From: Chrysopilus asiliformis
Lineage: Eukaryota > Arthropoda > Insecta > Diptera > Rhagionidae
Direction: 5' to 3'
NCBI GenBank assembly: GCA_964034945.1
Contig: OZ035961.1
Span: forward strand, 17,437,243 to 17,501,242
DNA length: 64,000 nucleotides
Position numbers and translations under genes: made by a program. Under the pieces are notes generated by a model. It ran no database searches. It was not told the DNA's origin and worked only from the letters and a program-made list of their open reading frames with translations. Below are positions 1 to 10,930 of the stretch, in pieces. Position 1 is the stretch's first letter. Each line of letters begins with the position of its first letter.

Positions 1-1050
1 CAACAAAGCGTTATGGAAAATGCAATCAATTTCAAAATATTCAAATTTGGTTGGACTAACATAATATTATTCATTAGAAAATGTTAATGTATCCATCGAG
101 TAAAGTGTATGAAGCTACCCACTTAATCAAATAATTAAATATCCTTGTTAAGGTTTAGCATTCCCTTTCACTCGACATCCTTGAGCCTTTCAGCCTGTAT
201 CCTGTCAGTCACTTAGGCAGTAACTTCACTAACTTGGCTAAGCTAAAACTACGGAATCACTCGAGCAGTTATTTGTTTGCCTTTTTCATTTTTCCATTCC
301 ATTCATCCCCTTAAAAATTTTTCGATGGTATCTAAATGTTGTGTAAACGTAATACTACTAATGCTTATGATATTTTACATATCTATCTCTCATTTCTAGG
401 GATATTTTGCTGGTCTGAAGTATACCTAATATCGATGTTAGCAGTACAAACCAAACATTTTAGAGTATCTGAAACTGAAGGGCAAAAACCAACAAAATCG
501 GAGCTTCAACTCCCTTTTACCGTGTCCACATTTCCTAGAATTGTGCTTTAAATCCAGTGAAAAGTTACACTTTGACTTCAGAAATGATTCCTGGAAAAAT
601 CCAACTCAACATGAATTTATGTTTATGCAAACAACAAACATTTTATGCCTAAATTACCATACCATACGCGTTTCCATTACAGATTTCAAGCATTGCAAGT
701 CACCCCCTTCCCTCGAAATTCAGTGGGTATTCATTTTCCGTATATATGCCTGTTGTTTGCTTAGAAATCTCTGACATTTCCTAATTAGATTTGATTTGCC
801 CGAAAGTTCCTGCGGACCACCAGATGACATCTTTTTAATTAAGTCGCTTAGACATGAGACGGAAATGTACGCCAATCAAAATGTTACCAGAAAAAGGTTA
901 CATTTCGACGTTTTGGTGTGCTTTAAATGACAAATGTTACGATTAAAATCTGAATTTTAATTAAATACTTCGTCATGTGTACTTTGTGCAATTCATCAAT
1001 GGTAGTTGGAAAGATATTGAATCTGTCTGATTCAGAAAGTAAAGTTTTGT
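1..1050. other. Intergenic stretch, no gene seen
   Basis: AT-rich non-coding DNA. The short open frames at 336-551 and 541-774 show no domain, signal peptide or splice pattern that I recognise. No terminal inverted repeats were noticed here. Confidence 0.6.
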
Positions 1051-1067
1051 GTAAATATTGAACAAAC

Positions 1068-1073
1068 TTTTAT
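1068..1073 (-). terminator. Poly(A) signal of the cecropin-like gene
   Basis: On the minus strand this reads AATAAA, about 65 bases past the stop codon of the peptide gene at 1137-1395. That spacing suits a short 3' UTR. Confidence 0.65.
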
Positions 1074-1136
1074 TGAAATATTAAATTATGTATAAATTAG
1101 GTATCTTATAACAAACGTTGCACCATCACACGACAA

Positions 1137-1395
1137 TCACCTGCCTTTTAGTAGTTTAGCGATCTCCGCAAATCCATCAGAAATCTCACGAACTTGATTT
1201 AAAGATTTTTGTATTCTTTCCACGGCTCTTTGCTGTAGGAGAAAATTCGTAATAAATATGTTTATTATAAAATCGTATTTATTTTTTATTACTTACAATT
1301 TCATCCCCGAAATCTTGCACTCTGCCAGCGTAACTGACTGCCAACGACATTGAAAATACTAAAAGTGCAAAAATTAAAAACTTTGAGAAATGCAT
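1137..1395 (-). CDS. Cecropin-like secreted amphipathic peptide (two exons)
   Basis: Seen: exon 1 is 1297-1395, then a 64 bp intron (1233-1296, GTAAGT...CTACAG, phase 0), then exon 2 at 1137-1232 with a TGA stop. The protein has 64 residues. Residues 1-23 form a signal peptide (hydrophobic LIFALLVFSMSLAVSYA), followed by a Gly-first mature segment of about 41 residues from G24. That segment has V26, F29, I33, V37, I40, L44, V47, I50, F54, I57 and L60 spaced 3-4 apart, as in one long amphipathic helix. It has no cysteines and ends in KGR. Known: insect cecropins have the same layout (about 23-residue signal, Ala-Gly junction, about 40-residue helical mature peptide), and as I recall their intron interrupts the early mature peptide. 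Odd: charged residues nearly balance (8 basic, 7 acidic), so it is much less cationic than classical cecropins. It could instead be an unrelated helical peptide. Coding status is strong; family assignment is moderate. Confidence 0.78.
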
Positions 1396-1426
1396 TTCAA
1401 AATCTACTCTTATGTGCTTTCTGTTT

Positions 1427-1590
1427 AAGTGATATTGATTGACTTCAACCACGATCTTTTATATTGAAGCGAAAATTCGAAAAGACAGTGTGATATTTCC
1501 AACGAAATATGCAACATTTTGTTTAGATGCAAAATACCTGACGAGGGGAAAAACTTTCACTCCGGTACAAAATTTTGGGAATTTTATTTC
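1427..1590 (-). promoter_or_regulatory. Core promoter and possible NF-kB-type sites of the peptide gene
   Basis: On the minus strand TATAAAAG lies at 1456-1463. A TCA initiator (A at 1430) follows about 33 bases downstream, giving a 5' UTR of about 35 nt before the ATG at 1395. Upstream, GGGGAAAAAC (1545-1554) and GGGAATTTTA (1577-1586), both read on the plus strand, resemble loose Rel/NF-kB sites such as those driving insect antimicrobial peptide genes. The TATA/initiator spacing is convincing; the kB assignment is tentative because neither site is a perfect consensus. Confidence 0.55.
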
Positions 1591-2002
1591 GAAATTCTTC
1601 GAAACTCGGATCATTTTCTGAAGCATAGATACGGGCAATTCTATAATTCGATTGACAAAAAAAACTTGTTCTTCCAGTTTTTGGAGAATGGGGTTCACTT
1701 CGATGTTCTTTTTATTGAAACACCAAATATGTGATTAATCAAAAGACCTAATAAGCAAAAAAGCAACAACACCCAGATTTTTGGTTCATATTTTTTTCTC
1801 TGTCATGATTGTTTGAGATTTTGTTGTTATGTTAGAAAGCAATTTTAGATTGATGCTAAAAAATCGTGTATTACTTAAATTTCGTTCAAATTTTTTTTAA
1901 AAGCTGAAATTTTTTGTTGAAACTTTCTGACTTGTTAAAGTTGTGAGTGCGTATTAAAGCAACGTCATGAGATTTTTTGAAGCCTCAAGAGTAGATATTA
2001 GT
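1591..2002. other. Intergenic stretch, no gene seen
   Basis: Upstream flank of the cecropin-like gene. AT-rich; no further gene or paired repeat seen. Confidence 0.5.
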
Positions 2003-2275
2003 GCTGTCCATGAAATACTTCACACTTTTAGGGGGACGGTGTGTCTATGGTAGTATGACGGTGGTTTTAAAGCGATTTCTTTTTAAAGTGAGGAAAATTG
2101 GGGGAAAAGGATAATCACGTTATCCTTACAAGGATGAAAATATCGTATTGTCATGGGACTTTCGAATGTGTGCAAATTTTCAAGACAATCGGAAAGAGGG
2201 GGTCAAAATTAGATTGCAAGATTTGACCCCCACAGGCAAACAAACAGACAGATACGAAGGCATACTAAATAAAGG
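2003..2275 (+). repeat. Interspersed repeat with GCTGTCCAT-type end
   Basis: Begins GCTGTCCATGAAATACTTCA. Variants of this end recur near 10681, 31380, 35490 and, inverted, 49277. The right part has a GGGTCAAA...TTTGACCC hairpin followed by a short ACAGACAGA tract, a combination seen again near 58280-58345. No transposase. Boundaries are approximate. Confidence 0.4.
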
Positions 2276-2463
2276 CTTTTAAAAAGCATGTATAACAGGT
2301 TTCCTATCATTTGAAATTTATAAAGATACCTCTGCCAATTTAGCGATGAACCCGCCGTTGCGCCCCCTGTTAGACGATCTCTGAAGCCTCTAGGGCCAGA
2401 ACTACCACTCAGTGAGTTATCATTACTACTACTACACTTTTCTGACGCTTCAGCTACCTCTTA

Positions 2464-2862
2464 TGCCTAAAGCCCAATGAACGCAACGCCAACGCAGAAA
2501 CTGTCACTGACAAGTTTGTTCCATAGAAATCCTTTGAAGTGAGCACAGTGAACGCAGTGAACGCAACTACAACGCAAAATTTGCAAACTTCTAACTTTGC
2601 CGCAGCAATTCTGCGTTGACAGTTCATAAAGTTAGGTTGGGGAAATGTCGCTCATACAAATAACGAAGATAAAGACCAACAAAGCAAATTATCACTACAA
2701 AATTATCAATTTTTGTAATTTTGCCAACTTTATACCACTTTATATTATGTCACCTGTACTACTTCACGAAATCCCATTGGGCTCTGCCGCTGAAATATTG
2801 CGCTGCGTGACAGTTCACAGCGTTGCAGTTGCGTTCGCGTTGCGTTCATTGAGCTCCTTAGG
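2464..2862. repeat. 399 bp MITE, CAATGAACGCAAC inverted ends, TTA duplication
   Basis: Long imperfect terminal inverted repeats start 12 bases before AATGAACGCAAC on each side. TTA lies directly outside both ends (2461-2463 and 2863-2865). Subterminal CGCAAC/GTTGCG motifs recur. In inverted orientation the interior matches both halves of the element at 14633-16273 but lacks the 1.2 kb insert found there. A 3-bp TTA duplication fits PIF/Harbinger-type MITEs; the superfamily call is inferred from that alone. The open frame at 2645-2866 has a counterpart at the same place in the other copy but shows no known domain. Confidence 0.8.
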
Positions 2863-2981
2863 TTAACCACAATGACGGGCTACCATAACCTGACAACTAC
2901 AAAAGTATTGCCAGGCTGGCAGATTAGAACTCAGTCGGGAATTTCGACTTAAATCTGTTACACATATGTAAGAAGCTTTTG

Positions 2982-3181
2982 AGATTTTACTGTAATCCCA
3001 ATAAATTTTACTTGGATCACAGTAAAAATAGCTGCTATTTCAGTTCGTTCTGGTATCATTATTTTACTGCTGATAGAAATCGAGATTTACTGGAAGGAAC
3101 AGTAAATTTTATTTATCTGGAGAGAACGATAGAATTTTCAAATATCGTATTTGCTTTTTTACTGGGGCCATAGTAAAATCT
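2982..3181. repeat. Possible 200 bp TIR element
   Basis: AGATTTTACT at 2982-2991 is mirrored by AGTAAAATCT at 3172-3181, and AGTAAA/TTTACT motifs recur inside. No clear target duplication, so the call is tentative. Confidence 0.35.
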
Positions 3182-4524
3182 GGTTTAGACTAAAGTTATC
3201 TGAAAAATGTTGCAGTCCCGCTTGTTGATAAAGGGTTGTAAAATTAAATCAAATTCCAGGATGGAAAAAATTGGTATTAAACCCAGAAAAATATTTACTA
3301 AATTTCATAAAAAAATTCTTTACCAAACCAGGTGCTCAACAAGAAATGTTTGAAATATTTTTTTATGAACTTACTAATTTGATCCTTTCTATGAACGAAT
3401 GTTTATAATATTCCTGTCTTGCATTTATTTATAAAAATACATAAAAAAAAGAAAATTCCTAGCCCACCTTGAAAGGCACTTTTCAAATGAAGTAATTGTC
3501 TAGGAATTCGAATAACATTAAAACATATTAATAAAGATATTCTACCGCACATGCCAAGGACATGCCGGGATTTTTGTTAAAAGAAGATACTATAGATGGA
3601 AGCAAAAGTCCCAGACAAGCACACCCATCTTGTGATTTAAAAACTTTACAACCCTTTTTACGAAATTACTTGGAGTTTATTACTGTGTTTCGCAATCAAC
3701 TTGTTGGTTTGCCTTACAACATTTCTTATAGTCCGCTGTTTACATATTTAAATATATATGGTTTTACGACATATGTATGAGATACAAATAAAATATCTAT
3801 ATATGAACGTACAGTGGTTTACATTCCCGTTTGAAGTAAATCTCTTGGCGCGCTTCAATTCGCTTAACGGCGTGATTTGTTTTTGGCCGTGAAGGGAAAT
3901 TTTCGCATGAAAGCATTTTCAATCCTTTAACAGCTTCGAGGACGACATAAACTGGATATTGATCGCTTGCAAATCTGTTTTTTACTATGCACCATAAAAA
4001 CTATTTCCAAATGGTTTTTGAATGTTTGTCTATTGTTTGAATTTCAACCAAGTTAACATGATGTAGCGTCATGTAGTTACACTCGTACACAGTGGCACCC
4101 GCAACAAACCAAGCCAAACCCCTATATTTATTTAGTGTTGTTTTGTAGTTAGAAGTACCTTCAGTGGAGTAATCATCATCCCTTAAGGTTTTGCTCCCCC
4201 ACCCAAACGCTCACTCAGAACGCTGTAGTTATTTGAGAGCCCGTTATCCTTGATGGTTATATCCTGTAAAGTAGACAACACAGGATATTCGAACAGCTTC
4301 CCGCCTTAGCCACAATAAATCCTTATAGTTGGAAGAGATTCGCTTTGAATTCTGTATCGATGCTTTCAGGGTGTTGGCGCCATATCCATCTTTTGTTGTT
4401 TGCGTTTTTCATTGCTTTTTTCACATAAAATTTTATCAACTGCTTTGAGGCGGAACATATAGATAAATTTCTCTATATTGTTGTTCATTTTGTTATTACT
4501 CAACCAATGTACAGTTAAGCATAT
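3182..4524. other. Intergenic stretch, no gene seen
   Basis: AT-rich. The open frame 3562-3780 resembles nothing known and lacks splice or start context. No paired repeats recognised. Confidence 0.5.
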
Positions 4525-5331
4525 CCCAAGTAAAACGTCAAATTTCTGTTTTTCTTATATTCATCACATTTCTACTAAATTTTGGTTACGGCAATCGAGT
4601 TATACCAAATTTTTGATTGTGGCAACCAAATCAAATTTTGGTCAAATTCTGATTGCAGCCATTAAATTGTCTTTCGGTTGTGGCAACCAAATTATATTAA
4701 ATCATATTAACGACATCGATTGGCAACAACAATGATTGACGACGACAACAAATTTTTTTTCAAATTATATACATTTTTTGGTTTTGCAATGAAATTTAAT
4801 TAAATTTTGGTTGTGGCGACCAAAATTTATCAAATTTAGGTTCCGGCAATACAATATTTTGTAAGCAACTGTAGAGTTCAAAGAAATTTTGTAATTTCGA
4901 GGTTTCAAAATGTTTTCTGAGACCTGTCCTAATCCATATTGGAATAAATTATATAACAAAATTATAGCACTTAGTACTGGATTTTGAAAGCGTTAAAACC
5001 CTTAAATTCTCTTGGCTACACTCAGAAAAATGGAGGCTAACTCGACGACCTACATACGGCGTAATTGGCCTCGAGCAGGCGCGCGTTCGCTTGCATGAGG
5101 GAAAGTAAAACTTGTGTTGACCTGTGACCGGAGAAATTCTGAAATTAGCCACCAGCAGGTGAAGTAGGGCCTTGGGAGCTGCACGAGTTGACCTTAGATA
5201 GGCATTTCGAGGATGTAATGTCATGTAATGGAAACCTCTGTCAGCCAGCTAGCGGTCAGAGTTAACCTGACAAAAAGTTGACCTGGACATTTTTCTGAGT
5301 GTACACTATCACATTTGGTTTGTTACTTGGG
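4525..5331. repeat. TIR element with CCCAAGTAA ends (807 bp)
   Basis: CCCAAGTAA at the left is mirrored by TTACTTGGG at the right, with ATAT adjoining both sides. The interior has several degenerate units of the type TTTGGTTGTGGCAACCAAA. Related CCCARGTAACA ends occur at 19130-19361 and 40186-40499, so this looks like a family. No transposase. A second element (5019-5301) is nested in it. Confidence 0.55.
5019..5301. repeat. 283 bp MITE, CACTCAGAAAAATG inverted ends, TA duplication
   Basis: CACTCAGAAAAATG and its exact inverse CATTTTTCTGAGTG bound the element, with TA directly outside each end. TA duplication suggests a Tc1/mariner-superfamily non-autonomous element. The interior is GC-richer than its surroundings and non-coding. 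It is nested in the 4525-5331 element. Confidence 0.75.
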
Positions 5332-8242
5332 ATATTAAAATTGCATAGATTTTTTTGTTCGCTTTCATAAAAATATAAAGTCAATATCTATTGAATGACA
5401 GATATTTTAATATTCGCAATCAGTGCATGAAACTACAAAAAGGACTCCTGTAAAATGTCCCTACCTTGGATTTTCCAAAGCAACTTAAGACGGATTTCCC
5501 GGTTCGGTATAAACGCAAAATTTAAAGAATCGACAGCATCAATTTAGCTAATGGATCTCATTTTAAGTCACAAACAGAAATATATCCCCTTATATCCAGA
5601 GAATTCCCGTATTATGTATCAAAATTTTTGGATGGTTCGGGGGGGTATATGCGGGTGGATTGGTTTAATGGTACTTTGGCGCATTTTTTGATTTGATGGC
5701 CTCATGAGAGCACTCAACTTCAAAAACATTTTTTTTTATATTTTCGGGTGCGCTGCACAGAGGATTCGTTTCAAAAGTAAAAGCAAATATGCTATTCGTA
5801 CATAAAGCATAGTGAAACAAATTTTTTATATTGAAAATTTTTATGCTTGTATGAATGCTTTTAATGGGGTTGGATGACTTCATATCGGAACGGTATCATG
5901 GTTAAATTCAAGACAAACTTTTTTTTTTATCATATTTGTTGTATTCAATTAAAAGTTTTTATTCATATTTTGCTGCAAATATTACGAAATTTATGCTCTA
6001 GTGAGCGTTTTTTGTATCAAATTCATATGGAGGAAAGTTGTGAAAGCGTTACACAAATAAATTAAAACTTCGCCGATACCTACATGTTAAAATTAATTTA
6101 ACATTTGTCAAGAGATATATTTTATTAAAATTTTCAATTAAAATAAATGTCACAATTTGAAAAAATTGCACAGTTTTCCAAATTAAATTCAAACATTTCT
6201 ATGTGATCAAAGTTTTTTTTTTTATTTATAAGTTTTATGCTAGGGGGCTAAAAACTTAAAGACGTGAGAAATTTCGAGGGTTGACATTTACAAATTTGGT
6301 GAAACTTTGAAGAACAAGATATGGTTTTTCTTTGTTTCAAATTGCTTAATACTTGTGCTATAGAAATAACGATTTTAAAGCAATAAAACACAAAAATATT
6401 GCATTTTCATGAAGAAAAACGAGAATCCTTCGGGCAATCCGAGTGTTTGTTAAAATTGTATCAGTTGCAATGCAGTTTAAATCAATCCTATATAAAATTT
6501 ATTTAAATGATAAAATGTTGTCCTCAATAAACCAGCAAACGCATTGCTTACATTCTCCCACATATAGACTACGATATTTTGATATTTTCTGAAAAGGGTG
6601 TTGAATATAAATTGCTAAAGTTACTCGTTAGCATAAAAAGGATATATGAATGTTTATGAGGGGTTGGTGGCTTATAAAATGCTTAGTGGATATGTGAATA
6701 TACTGCTATATTATTCCATTTTCCAGACAGAATTGAAAATAAAATATTGAAATCATAAACAAAATTTCTCCATTCATAAAATAAACCTTTGTTAAAAAAT
6801 GTGGTTTTATCGTCGTCTTTAAAAGATTTTGAATCCTTCAGAAACATGGTTTAAATATAGAGGTTTTATTTAAAATTATTTTTACAAAAAATTCTTTTAA
6901 AATAAATTGGTAGACCAAATTAATGCTTCGCCTAAAAGTATGCTACAACAAAAAGTCTTTTATTGAGTCCAAGGTTTGTTCAACTTGTATTACTTTCAAT
7001 CGTGATTCAACCCTTAATTTTTATCTTGATTCGAAATCTTGACACATTGCGTGAATCCTTTATTCAATTTCTAACACATCAACCCTTTCTCGTGGTCAAT
7101 CTAAGTTGTCGTTAAAAATAAAAGTGTGACCAAACAACGCCTCATAGGAGCGATAAACATGTTTAGAAAGTAAATTCACATGACGCTCATAATTAGTGTG
7201 TGCATGATTAATGACAATTTAATTACAAATTATCAAAGTTTATCACGATGTAAACGGACGGATTTTATGTATATTTGAATAATTCAAAATTTTTGTAAGT
7301 CATCATGTTTATTTGTCACTACCAGCAACAATTTAGATGTCCTTCCCTAAAAGTTTCACTTGAAGAAAGAATAAATTTTTCGTTACTTACGAGTATATTA
7401 TTATCAACAATTTACGTAACCCTTAATTTTGAAAAAAAACCTTTTTTTTCAATATCTCTCACATAAAGTTAAAAAAAACTACGACTATCTCTTACTGAAA
7501 ATACTTTTTCACGTTCAGTTTCCATTTTTTGAGGATTTCTACCTTTTATAACGATCCGAGCCAAATATATCAAATTTAAAAACCCTCTCGAGTGAAAAAA
7601 TCGTCAGACATCAAACAAATAAAATCTTCGAATATAATTTTAAAAATGAGTTTCCGCTTGACTGCAACTTTAAATTGGTTAAACATATATCCACATATGG
7701 CCACATATGCGCTTTTTTATTTAAATCCTTTCAACGATACTGGGAGTTCTTTGGAGCAATTTCACTACGGAACGAACTAAAGAAAGGTAGAAAAAAATAA
7801 AAGCAGATCTTTATGTTGTCCTGCGTCGCGTCAATACACGTAGCTTATATGCATCGATTGATTTGAATAGATAGCAGCGCGTGTGTGTTTCCCGTTCAAG
7901 TGCAGGAAAAAAAAACTGTTTTCAACATTATTTCCCTTTTGATCTTTTGTAATGTCCTTGCTGTTTGCGGATAAATAAAGAACAGTCAGTGGTGCTTGAT
8001 ATGCGGTGAAAGGTACTATAATTGTGAAAAGTTGGTTAAAGGCACACGCAAAATACGCATCGAACTGAAAAAAGAAAAGAAAATCAAACGACATTAGACT
8101 TAAACTTGGAATTTGCATACGACAAGTCCAAGATATGTAAATTTTTTCCCGAATTTCATTGTCGTATTTGTTTATACTTATAGTCTTCCCCTTTTTCACA
8201 TTTTCTTTGAGTCAAATTTATAAAAAAAAAATGCAAAATAAA
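5332..8242. other. Intergenic stretch, no gene seen
   Basis: About 2.9 kb of AT-rich DNA with homopolymer T/A runs. Open frames at 5665-5883, 5874-6065, 7592-7780 and 7831-8199 were inspected; none has a recognisable domain. Confidence 0.5.
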
Positions 8243-10620
8243 CCAGAGATGCAAACCAAATCCGATTGAACCATTAAAATTTTACTGAACCAAAACTAAA
8301 CCATAAACCGAACATCTCTGAAAAAAGGACCATCCGAACCAAAACCAGATATATTTTTTTAATTGGTCGTTTTGGTTCATATCTGAATTTTTAAGATTGA
8401 CATTTTTTTATTAATTTCTATTATCGACCTCTAAAAAAAGAAGGACTTTTCTAGGTTAATCTAATACTCAAAAAAAAAATCATTTCCGTGCCCTGTAACT
8501 CAAGAAATATAACTAATATGATAAGGAAACTCAAAAACCGCTAAATAAGAACGAAAAAGCCAACCTTTGAAATTTTAGGGAACAGTAATGGAAATGGGCC
8601 TTAATACATCAGAGAAATTGTGATAAATGCTGTCTCTACTGGACATTTCAATGGTAGGCAATGAAAAAAATTGCAATTAATGTCTAATCGAGATCAGGTT
8701 TATGGTTCAAATTTCCTGATTTGTATGAATTAGTGATATTTGGCAATTAGAAATAGAAGTTAATATAGTAGAAGGTAATATAGTAAAATATAGTTAAAAA
8801 ATACGCTAAGAATTATTTTTCAAGAGAGCTCCAAGAGAATAAGACAAAAACCTTTCCAAATTCCGTTGAACTATCATAAAATAAATCGACAAATACAGAT
8901 AAATGGTTTCTTTACAGTGTTTTTCCCCAGGGAATCAATTTTCTATTTTCTTCTGGTATTTTTCCCATTCAATTTACAAGTCTGTAGTTCTCAGCACATT
9001 GGTATAAAAAAATGAAGATATACAATGGACGGAAAATTGAAAAGTGAGCTCGTGCAGAATATTTCAATACAACAGGTCTCTGGTCCATTGCCGAGTTGAT
9101 AAACACTTTTCCAAATCACGTGATCACCATGGACAATGGTTTTTCAATTACAAAATAACGATCCCTCTTTTATATCAACATATACTTGATATGTGCGCTG
9201 GATAAGAAATTTATACACAAAAACGTGAACCTGATTCGAAGGGTGCAAAATGGGAATTTGAAACATTGTCCTTTTTAAAATGGAGCGTATATGGATGGAC
9301 GCAGATCCGAGCGTCGGTGTATAAATTTTAATTTAGAGTAATACACATAATTAGAAAATATCAACAAGTATCCATTTTCAATTATGACGTATTGAATGTA
9401 GTAAACACACGTTCGTCTTTTTAACAAGAATCATCGCTACCCGAAATGGATTTTCAGTGGATATTTATGAGAGCTTAAGAATCGAACCCTCTTGTCCAGG
9501 CTTTAGATATTTTACCAGATATTTTGCTAAGGGGATGATAAAATGGAATGAGATGTGGCAACATATTTTATAGGGTCACCGAGTTTTTTTTTATTTATTT
9601 CAAGGGCTGGTTCCGTAGAATAACCGGAAAAATCAACTTGAAATGAACCAATGTCCATTCTATTTAATCAACTTTGGGCACACTCTTGCGGAAGTAAAAA
9701 GATTAATGATAATTTTTCATTTTCAATTTTTGCAATTTTACTTGAAAATTTCCCTGATTTTTTTTTGTTGCAACATGAGGGAGATTAGATTTTGAAAAAA
9801 TTCTTCGTAGTTTATGGTTTTTGGTGGTTAGATAGTTTTTGGTGGTTTAATAAAATCACAAATCTCATACAAAAAATTGTGAAAGTTGTGCTGTTCTGTT
9901 CAGTTCACATTTGAATATTTGAAGGCGAAAAATTCTTATTCTTTGCTATTTTCGACTAGATTTAGAGTCCAGAACACTTTTTTATGTTAATCTAGTACCA
10001 AAAAACATTCCAATGCTTTCTACCAGTCTTTTATGAGAACAAAAACCACTAAACCATATAAAATTCGGTAAATCTAATTTAAAACCAAATTTCTGAAAAT
10101 TTTTAGTTACTAAATTTTTGGAATTCAGAAACCTTAAACCAGAACCAGATTTTGAAATTTTAAAAACAAAAACCAGAACCAAATCATGATATCATACTAA
10201 TACTCGTATATAAAAATGAGTTGGTGTCTGTCTGTCTGTCTGGCAGTTCCTCTTTCACACAAAAACGGCTGTACCGATTGACTTGAAATTTGGCATGAGT
10301 GTCTGTGGTAGTTCTGGTTCCAACATAGGCACACGGAAAAGTATCGCGAGGGGTGAGGGGAGTAAGGGGAGGGGGTAAAGTAATTTCGAAACTTAGTTTT
10401 TGCGCTATGTTACTCTTTCGCGGGGAAACTACCGAGCCGATTGGCCTGCAGTTTAGCTCCAACATAGACAAAAAAAAATTGAAAAAACTTAACCCGGCAA
10501 CGACGAAATATTAGGTTTTGAAATATTAGGAACCAAAATCAATACCAATAACAAGAAATCCAATTCATCCTTGAACCAAAACCGAACCATACTCAAAAAA
10601 CGTTTGGTTTGCATCTCTGG
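8243..10620. mobile_element. Large TIR element, CCAGAGATGCAAACCAAA ends
   Basis: An 18-base end at 8243-8260 is exactly mirrored at 10603-10620 (TTTGGTTTGCATCTCTGG). Both subterminal zones are rich in AACCAAAACC-type motifs. The CAGAGATG start is hAT-like. The flanking 8-mers only partly match (AAAATAAA versus TGATTAAA), so the target duplication is eroded or absent. No transposase frame survives. A Helitron copy (10192-10505) sits inside. Confidence 0.65.
10192..10505 (+). mobile_element. Non-autonomous Helitron, 3'-truncated copy
   Basis: The left end begins after an A with TCATACTAATA, followed by ATGAGTTGGTGTC and a (GTCT)n tract. The body carries a repeated phrase coinciding with GATTGACTTGAAATTTGGCAT and a G-rich block. 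The copy stops inside the 3' hairpin (ACCCGGCAACGACG), so CTAG is missing. Family and polarity come from the complete copies at 35801-36122 and 40892-41383. The open frames across it are not genes. Confidence 0.8.
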
Positions 10621-10680
10621 TGATTAAAGCGGGAAAGGTAGAGAGCAAGAGCAAAACTTAAATCACTATTTGAAAACTTG

Positions 10681-10930
10681 GGGTATCCACAAAATACGTC
10701 ACACTAATTTTAAGATTTTCGGATCGCAGTACAGCTTTTCGCGATTTTTATTAACTTTAGTATCGTCAAATTACCGCAGAATTCTTCTCCTCTTCCCACT
10801 AAAAGTTTGACATATTTTATGAACAGCCTCAAACCTTATTTCGAGCCGAAAATTTGAAGACTTTTTAGGAGATTGAGTTTCTGAGGCCTCCAATATTGCG
10901 GGACGACCCTCCTCCGTAAATCACTGTAGG
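10681..10930 (+). repeat. Repeat with GGGTATCCACAAAATACGTC end
   Basis: The left end resembles the GCTGTCCATGAAATAC end at 2003. Right border unclear; no coding capacity. Confidence 0.35.

Noticed and set aside
7831..8199. 122-codon minus-strand frame with a pyrimidine-rich TTTTTTCAG acceptor-like site inside
   Set aside because: No partner exon, no family resemblance, low-complexity Phe runs; kept only as a note.
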